A DNA stretch of 64,000 nt from Anthonomus grandis grandis (Eukaryota > Arthropoda > Insecta > Coleoptera > Curculionidae). Positions 57,545 through 64,000 of the stretch are shown here, piece by piece. Under the pieces are notes generated by a model. The model had not been told where the DNA came from, made no database searches, and was given only the letters and a program-made list of their open reading frames with translations. Every line of letters starts with the position of its first letter. Within the stretch, counting starts at the first letter, position 1. The translations under genes and the position numbers were made by a program. The stretch spans positions 30,143,543 through 30,207,542 of the forward strand of contig NC_065557.1 of assembly GCF_022605725.1 (NCBI RefSeq), given 5' to 3'.

Positions 57545-58465
57545 TCCAGCATCTTTTTTATGCAGAAGTAATTGTTCTTTAATGAAGTCTTCAAAGTTTT
57601 TTTCAGTAATAAAACATTTAACTGTAATTTTTTTAGATTTCATGATACCTTTTATAGTTTCTGGTTTAACTATTACACTTCTATTTCCATATGATTAAGT
57701 CCTATTAAAAATTTTATGTAAGTATATATAAGTACCCAATCCAAAAAGTTCTACACATTTCTTAGGCCCTCTTCCCTTTACATTTGTATATATGTCGGGT
57801 TTAAAAAAAAAAGATTTTTTACATTTCATGTTAAAAAAGTTTTTAGTAATTTATTTTTTAGTCATAATATTGACCTTAATTTTAATGTTAATCTTTAAAA
57901 AAAAAAATATCAACTAGCACAGACATATAATCAGTAATGCCATGATTTATAATATATGGTATACTTTCTTTCCATTTACTCAGACAAGCTGCTGATTCAG
58001 GCTTCTAGAAAAAAATCTTTGTTTTTGTAAATAAAATATATTAATTCAATAAATTATTAATATTAAATTTGATATCCACCAAGAACAAAAACCACATCAT
58101 ATCTTTTATTATCTTGCAAATATTTATCTTAATCCCTTCAAAAATCCAACTTATTTAAGTTCAGAGAATAGTAACAAATCTGAGTACATAACCATATTCA
58201 GATAACATTTATATTCCATAGCTCCATTGTAAGCATTGAAATATGATTCTAACAAATGACCTTTTATTTGCTCACTATGTGGTATGGGCAATCTGAAATT
58301 GTGGGCGAGTATATTTTATGATACATTTAAAGTCCTATTAAAAGTTGTAAGCAAGTACATATAAGTACCCAATCCAAAAATGAAACAAGAAGGTGGTTCC
58401 ACAGATTTCTTAGTCCCTCCTCAATACACATTCAGATTGGATCCTCATGTGGGTTTGAAAAAAAA
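57545..58465 (-). other. Minus-strand coding-like DNA with an internal duplication
   Basis: On the minus strand, 57800-57545 gives KPDIYTNVKGRGPKKCVELF, GLGTYIYLHKIFNRT and IKGIMKSKKITVKCFITEKN, which look like real protein. A related but diverged stretch at 58460-58330 (FGLGTYMYLLTTFNRT) repeats the first part, so about 130 bp are present twice. The family is unknown to me. Decayed transposon ORF is the likeliest source. Confidence 0.35.
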
Positions 58466-58470
58466 AGATT

Positions 58471-58984
58471 TTGCAATTTCATAAGAGTAAAGCTTATGAA
58501 GACCTTATTAGCATGTATGATTTGGGGTGGTTAAAAATACCTTATCTATATAAGTTTTTGTACTGCACCTTAGTATATCGCCTTTATAAGTCCAAAGCTC
58601 CGATATATTTATTTGAGAAACTTATACCTCGAAATCATGTACATGCTCAAATTATTAGGCAAAACACTCTGACTATGCCCCATCACTCAATGTCTCTCTT
58701 TGAACGATCATTCACTTACAACCCAGTCAAATTTGTGAACGTCTTTAGGCCTGATTTTAGCAATGGCCTGTATGTTTTTAAAAAACATTTCAAGAACCTG
58801 TTTCTACAGGAATCATTTAGGTAAATCAAAAGATTTTCTTATTTCTGTTAAATGAATATTGTTTTATTTTCTACTGATTTATGTTTGTTTATTTTGTTTT
58901 TTTTTGTGTAATTTAAGAAGGTTAAGAGTTTAAGAGTAGGTTTTAGCTAATCTTCGCCTTTGAAGGCAAAACTATATAGAAAGA
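58471..58984 (+). mobile_element. LINE-D, 5'-truncated 3' end
   Basis: A 118-codon frame (58471-58824) carries the C-terminus of a jockey/CR1-like ORF2: DLGWLKIPYLYKFLYCTLVY, RLYKSKAPIYLFEKLIPR and the SLFERSFTYNPVKFVN block. A 3' UTR follows to about 58975, ending cttcgcctttgaaggcaaaa and a purine tail. It faces LINE-A2 tail to tail. Confidence 0.8.
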
Positions 58985-59762
58985 AGAAAGAAAGAAAGAA
59001 AATGTGCTATATTACGTAAGACAACAAAATCTTGTGTACAAGCATCCTAAAAACTAAAAAATTCCAAATTCACTTTAAATTTCAAACAAACATAACTTCT
59101 AAAACACTTTACCATAAAATTTACACACATTACCAAAATTAATCATAACAAAACAGATTGAGAAAAAAAAAGCATCTTTTTGATAAATTTCATTAAAAAA
59201 TAAGTAAAGCTGTCAATAAAACAGAATTTAGAAGAAGTAAATTACATTATTTAACAGGAAACAAAACTAAAACACTAAAATGATGTCAGAGCACAGGTTA
59301 AAAGGTATCATTAAAAAAATCGTCAAGGCTATAATATGCCCTGGATAATAAAAGTGATTTTAATTCCTTTTTGAATCTCTTAACTTCTAAAATTTGTCTG
59401 ATACATAGAGGAACATGGTTGTAAATTTTTTTGCTGAGGTATATAAGTGAGTTCTTCGTGAGGGAGGATGTAGGGATTGGTAAGGGAAAATCGTTAACCT
59501 GGCGAGTCATATGACCAGTGTTAGAGGGAGGTTTAGGACATTTATGAATAAGAGTAGCTGTTTCTAAGATAAAAAGATAAAAAAGAGTTAGGATTTTTTG
59601 AGATATAAAGAGAGGTTTACAAGAATCTCTTAACCCAGCGGAACATAGGTATCTAACTGCCTTTTTTTGAATCACAAAAATTATGTTTAATAAACCCTTG
59701 TTGCTTAAACCCCAAAAAGGCAAGCCATAATATAAAACTGTATTTGCTAAATAAAGGGGCTT
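58985..59762 (-). mobile_element. LINE-A2, 5'-truncated copy of LINE-A
   Basis: Read on the minus strand, the frame 59807-59298 begins in a microsatellite and then gives YGLPFWGLSNKGLLNIIFVI and onward to FNDTF, collinear with LINE-A 2974-3409 and ungapped where LINE-A has its frameshift. The 3' UTR ends in the same TTTC-type tail (here GAAA at 58985-59000 on plus). The 5' truncation point abuts a (TTA)n array at 59763-59790. Confidence 0.9.
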
Positions 59763-59790
59763 TATTATTATTATTATTATTATTATTATA
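59763..59790. repeat. (TTA)n microsatellite
   Basis: About nine trinucleotide units directly at the truncated 5' end of LINE-A2. Confidence 0.9.
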
Positions 59791-60650
59791 AGATGCTTCA
59801 GCTGCATGATTTTTTAAAAAAGTGTCTGGTTTGTGTTAAATCATCATTAATATAGATAAAGCACATTTAACTTCTAGGGTTTTTTGTTTCTGTAAAACAG
59901 TTATTGTGATTTTTTCTTCTTTTATTTCTGCTTAACATTAAATATTTTGATTTCTAGCTCCTTCATTTTTCCCTTCTTATAGACTTTTTCATCTTTAACC
60001 TGTTTTCTTTTCAATAATTGCCATCTGCTTATTAAAAGAATTTGATATTTATTGGACAATGGATTTTGTTTTAAGGAACTTGTTCCTGCTGTAGTGAACT
60101 AGACTCTTGAACATATTTTGTTCTAGGTTTCTACTTTTTTATTTTGTCTCAATTTCCAATGTGTTTGACATATTATTTACAGGTCTATTGCAACAAATGA
60201 CTACCTCTTTGGTTAATTTTTTAACCCTAATGATACAACAGAGTGAATAGAAATAGATTTTAAATTGCTGCATTATACACAGTTTAAAAAAGCTGACAGT
60301 GTTTTTATTAAAACCTTAGTGTCAAGCCCTTTTTGTTTCAGGTTTCCTCTACATGAATATTTTTTTTATATTTTAATTTGATGGGGAGTGACTATATTTA
60401 AGGATTTAAATGTGTTTGTGGACTAAGCTTGATACTCTACTTTATATATGATAATTTCAAACAAGCCTCTGACAAACTCTTCTTCTAAATATTTGCTTTC
60501 ATTTTCAATATGTATAATCTATAATCTTAGTTTTAGCTCCACATTTGCTTTCAAAAAATTCATCAGTCACACTCTCGTTCACTTTTGAGTGCTCTTTGTG
60601 CAGGTGTTTTGCCTTTTGTTGTCCTTCCAATTTTATATCTGCATTACACA
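59791..60650 (-). other. Possible minus-strand decayed element protein
   Basis: On the minus strand, about 60660-60530 reads CNADIKLEGQQKAKHLHKEH, then SKVNESVTDEFFE. This looks like a zinc-finger-like N-terminal segment of a transposon protein. At 60050-59900 a Lys-rich coiled-coil-like stretch occurs. No frame is long, and the family is not recognised. Confidence 0.3.
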
Positions 60651-61750
60651 GATCATAGAGTATGATCTCTTTGCATCATAAGAGAGTACCCGAGCAGAGG
60701 GATCTAGGTGTAATTTTTGACTCAACTCTTTCGTTTTCTCAACACATTTTATTTAAAGTAGAAAATGCCCAAAAAATGTCTGGATTTTTTTTAATCAATT
60801 AGTTTTGTCAATCTTGGAATATGGTTCCATTATTTGAATATTTGATATTTATACATTTGTTTCAAAGAAATAGTTGTGATTGACTGAATCAATTTTGCGA
60901 GAATAAAGTTACCAGGGACAATGTTTTTCCTCTTTAATTAATTAAATCATAAAGAATATTTTTATTACAATGCATATTTTCATGACAGTGATAAATCTGT
61001 AATTCATCTTCTCTTAGTACAGGTTTACCTGCACCCTGGAAAAAAGGGATTTAAAACATATTTTTAAATCTGGAAATAGAAGTGATATGCTGCACTGTAT
61101 GCAGCAAGTCAGAGCTATCAAAATTACTTTGTCTTTTTAGTAAGAGATTAGGCTGGAATTTTAATCTGGAACAATTTGAATTTATAAAGAGCAGATCTGC
61201 TGAAGCCAATTTGGTTTTGTATTTTAATATATGTATTTGTCTAAGGCTTTTGCTTGGGTCATCATCTTTCACCTTTTAATTGTTATTTAAAAAACCTATA
61301 AATTTTATTTATTAAATAAACAAACAGAAGTTAGAGACTTAAAAATTTGGATAAGTTCAACATTATCATTTGACGGTTGCATCAATGATGTAACAAATAA
61401 GGCAATTAAGGTGCTTTGTTTCAAGGTCAAATGTCTTGATAATGGATCAAATGACTTGTCAATGTTCACTTTCAGAGTGCTTTATTGCTCTCTTGCTAGA
61501 GCAATTTTGTAACATGGGTCAGTTGTATGGTCCTTATCTTGTTGGATAAATGTTACATTGACCAGGTCAAAAAAATTCAGAATAAATTTAGAATTGTTGC
61601 ATTTAGAAGTGGATATCACAGGGACAAAGATACCTATCAGTTGGTGAGGGAGTCTAAATTTGCCTACATCAGAGTCAAGGTGAATTCTACATTTCTTTTC
61701 TACATAAAGTAATAAACACTGCTTTCTAAAGCTGTTGTCATTTAAATTTA
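60651..61750 (+). mobile_element. LINE-E remnants (C-terminal ORF2 pieces)
   Basis: At about 60690-60840 one reads EQRDLGVIFDSTLSFSQHI and LVLSILEYGSIIW. A second, similar stretch at 61330-61560 reads EVRDLKIWISSTLSFDGCIN and VLYCSLARAIL, then (61527-61712) HIDQVKKIQNKF-like and FRSGYHRDKDTYQLVRES. These are RT thumb and C-terminal blocks of a jockey/CR1-like LINE, present as two tandem partial copies. All are broken. Confidence 0.65.
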
Positions 61751-61957
61751 GGATTCATTCTCACAATATTGGCCTAATCTAATTGTCTAAATGAAAGTTA
61801 AAATTCTGCAAAATAATAATAGTAAGAATTAACTTTTTAGTTTATACCAATGTGAAATATAAGACAAATATAATTTTTTGTTCACATATAATTAATATAC
61901 AATAAAACGGTTTTATTAGTAGTGCATCAAAAATAAGTCCTAAATATTTTATTTCAG

Positions 61958-62054
61958 AGAGATAATTGTTACTTTAACTAGAGGATTTTGCTCAGCTTAT
62001 GGCAAGGCCAGTGCCTGATGGTAGAAGAGTGAAGGGCTCATATTGCACAATAGG
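61958..62054 (+). CDS. Candidate host exon with translation start
   Basis: A polypyrimidine tract and TTTCAG acceptor (61952-61957) precede 97 bases ending at a GTGAGT donor (62055-62060). An ATG at 61999 opens MARPVPDGRRVKGSYCTI to the donor (phase 2), and no stop occurs before it. The composition is less AT-rich than the surroundings. With the 56298 donor this could be exon 2 of a host gene whose first exon is untranslated. The remaining exons lie beyond the window, and I do not recognise the protein. A chance splice pair cannot be excluded. Confidence 0.4.
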
Positions 62055-62479
62055 GTGAGTCTCTTTTAAATTATTTAGCATTTTTTAATTTTTTTGCAAT
62101 TTTATATATATAGTTTTTTGAGCTGGTTTTACTTAATTTGGTAATCATGAAAATTTAAATGTTTATCTAGTTAATAATCCTTTTTATCTCATGTGATATT
62201 ACAGGCATCTTTGAAATTTAAATTTATCTTAAATAATAATTTACAACCATTAAGTGACTACTATTAGAATTGCACATTAGCACCTTATTAGAATATCAAT
62301 TTCTTTACAGCCGGTTTTAAATAGACTTACTTTTAACTTATCATTTTAATGTAGATGTTATTGTAAATAAATTTGATTTTCTTTTTAATTAGAGAATCTA
62401 TTTATATTTGTTTATTTATTTTTGTAAAAACTACAAAAATTATAAAAATATTCCTGTGCAAATAACTACTTGTACAACT

Positions 62480-63220
62480 TGCGGTAATCTACACATATTT
62501 TGCTAAGGCCTTTGACAGGTTGGAGCATGGAATTCATTCCAAAAAAACTAAAACCTATTATAAAATGGGGTTTCATGAATATCTAGTAGAGCTTTTCATC
62601 CTACTTATTAGATACACTGCAATTTGTGAAGTTCAGATATCTAACTTAATTCCCTAAGGGGTGCATCCCATGAGAGCAATTTCGCTCCATTTTTGCTTTT
62701 GATTTTTATTAATAACATTTCCATGAGTTTTGGCAGTAAGTTTCTACTGTTTGCCAATGACATGAAGGTTTTTAATTTTGTTAAGTCTCCTCGTAGCTAT
62801 GGAGCTGCACACAGATCTTGATTTGAGTTTGTAAATGAGGTGAAGCTATGAGGCTTCACCTCATACTTCATCATGTTAGTTTTAATATGGATACACAAAT
62901 GTTTTCCAGCAAAGTGATATTCTCAAATTCTTATATTTAAGTTTTGTACGGTCTTGGTTGGAATATGGAATCAGGTTTGTAATTCTGAAGCAAAATGGTG
63001 TCTATCTCTGAGATTGATTGTCCCCATGTGTTAGGACAGGTGAACTTTCATGTTCCATCTGGGTTGTATAGAGTGGTACCAGTTTTCAATCCAGATGCAC
63101 CATATTCATTTTTTTTAATTGAAAGACCTTTATTTCAGGAAATGAACCTATATAATAAATATTGCACAGATATTTGACTATTTTTAATAATGTCAGAAGG
63201 ATTCTTTTTAGACCTAATAT
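62480..63220 (+). mobile_element. LINE-E2 reverse transcriptase remnant
   Basis: Translation in shifting frames gives YFAKAFDRLEHGI (the first catalytic Asp position is altered), MGFHEYLVELFILLIR, LINNISMSFGSKFLLFANDM (the catalytic block with FAND for FADD) and VRSWLEYGIRFVILKQ. This is a jockey/CR1-like RT palm and thumb in order, with decay. It may be the 5' part of the same family as LINE-E. Confidence 0.7.
62835..62864. repeat. 12-bp-stem hairpin
   Basis: ATGAGGTGAAGC (62835-62846) is perfectly complementary to 62853-62864 with a six-base loop. It lies inside the LINE-E2 RT and probably arose by a local inverted duplication. Confidence 0.85.
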
Positions 63221-64000
63221 TTAATGAAATTATTAAATATAATATGTGGGTAGAAAAGAAAGAAATTATATGTTATGGTTAAATCAATAAAAAAAGTATA
63301 TTTTGCAGATCACAAGATACAAAATGTACACTAAACTAGTTTGTGTATTTCTCTATACACTATTTCTCTCTTGACAAAGCTTCTATAAATATATATATTA
63401 CTTACATATTATTTCACACATTGATATTAAAGTAAGTGCAGAATCTAAAAATATGGAAAATACTCTGTACAAAAAGTTTTGTGTTTGATAATGGGGTAAT
63501 GTTCCTCAATAAGTCTAATTCTATAACTTAAGTTAAATTTGTTTTTTAATTTTCTAAATCATGCAGTGAATTTACTATGACACTGAATTTACTACACCTG
63601 TATAAAAGATAGAAGCAAGGCAGAACAATCATTAAAATTATGTAAAATAATAATAGTAAGAATTAACATTTTACTTGGAACCAATGTGACAAATATTACA
63701 TTTTGTACACACAATTAATATGCAATGAAATAGTTTTATTATTTGGGCATCAAGAATAAGTCATATATATTTTGTTTCAGAGACAATGGCTACTTTAACC
63801 TAGATGGGCTCATAAATTATGAGACCAACCAAAACTCTTTATTTTTATTCTCGACACGTGTTTCGCTAACGATGTTAACGTCTACCAGAGACAATTAAAA
63901 ACTAAACTAAAACAATTTCTAACTGGCCCTATAAAATGAGGTAATTAATAGAGCAGAAAATGCAATGAAGCATGGTCGAACAAATCTTAAACACTAAATA
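63221..64000. other. No gene seen; contains a duplicated acceptor region and a PLE-like end
   Basis: Positions 63638-63810 are a diverged copy of 61815-61988 (see findings). From 63800 to 63900 the minus strand reads gttaacatcgttagcgaaac and acacgtgtcgag, a Penelope/hammerhead-like terminus with a degenerate core. Nothing else was recognised. Confidence 0.45.

Noticed and set aside
1..64000. CRISPR arrays, rRNA or tRNA genes
   Set aside because: No regularly spaced identical repeats with spacers, and no cloverleaf or rRNA-like sequence, were seen; the tandem repeats present are microsatellites.

Overview
The window reads as AT-rich eukaryotic, almost certainly insect, DNA (a beetle-like genome is plausible, but the species cannot be told from the sequence). 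It holds no bacterial-style operons, and no rRNA, tRNA or CRISPR array was seen. Nearly everything recognisable is mobile DNA in different states of decay: non-LTR retrotransposons (LINEs), Ty3/gypsy elements of the errantivirus-like type with env remnants, Penelope-like elements (PLEs), Tc1/mariner (IS630-like) copies, a hAT fragment, a Ginger-type cut-and-paste element, a P-like element carrying a THAP domain, one clear MITE and a long inverted-repeat element. None is intact.

Layout. 1-3690: LINE-A (SGNH-type ORF1, endonuclease remnant, reverse transcriptase, TTTC tail), abutting 3691-7075, the 3' half of gypsy-1 (integrase and env). 7.1-11.7 kb: mostly unassigned DNA with a PLE endonuclease scrap and a minus-strand coding-like stretch. 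11.8-14.3 kb: a mariner-like transposase with a 59-bp intron, then PLE-2, then a LINE scrap. 15.4-19.3 kb, minus strand: gypsy-3 gag-protease, a gypsy RT scrap, and a hAT 5' half with its terminus. 20.2-26.7 kb: gypsy-2, the best-preserved retroelement (PBS, gag, pol, env; no 3' LTR). 27.4-30.8 kb: LINE-B. 31.2-34.3 kb: a PLE scrap followed by an element with roughly 300-bp inverted arms. 37.3-40.3 kb: PLE-B, split by a 2.1-kb P-like THAP element that itself contains a 42-bp mini-copy made only of its two ends. 42.0-43.3 kb: a second copy of the inverted-repeat family's interior. 45.4-49.1 kb: gypsy-4 remains and a long TAA microsatellite. 49.9-53.6 kb: LINE-C, interrupted by a cleanly delimited Ginger element (103-bp TIRs, TATC target duplication). 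53.9-55.7 kb: a mariner-like end and a MITE. 56-64 kb: a GC-rich, promoter-like island, a candidate spliced host exon, several LINE scraps and a duplicated acceptor region.

The only candidate host gene is a possible 5' exon near 56.15-56.30 kb and a coding-start exon at 61,958-62,054, which would put the last 8 kb in introns. The strongest signals are the nested insertions, where the host element's reading frame is restored on removing the insert: Ginger in LINE-C, and P-like in PLE-B. Two tiny palindromic insertions flanked by 7-8 bp direct repeats are the least expected structures.
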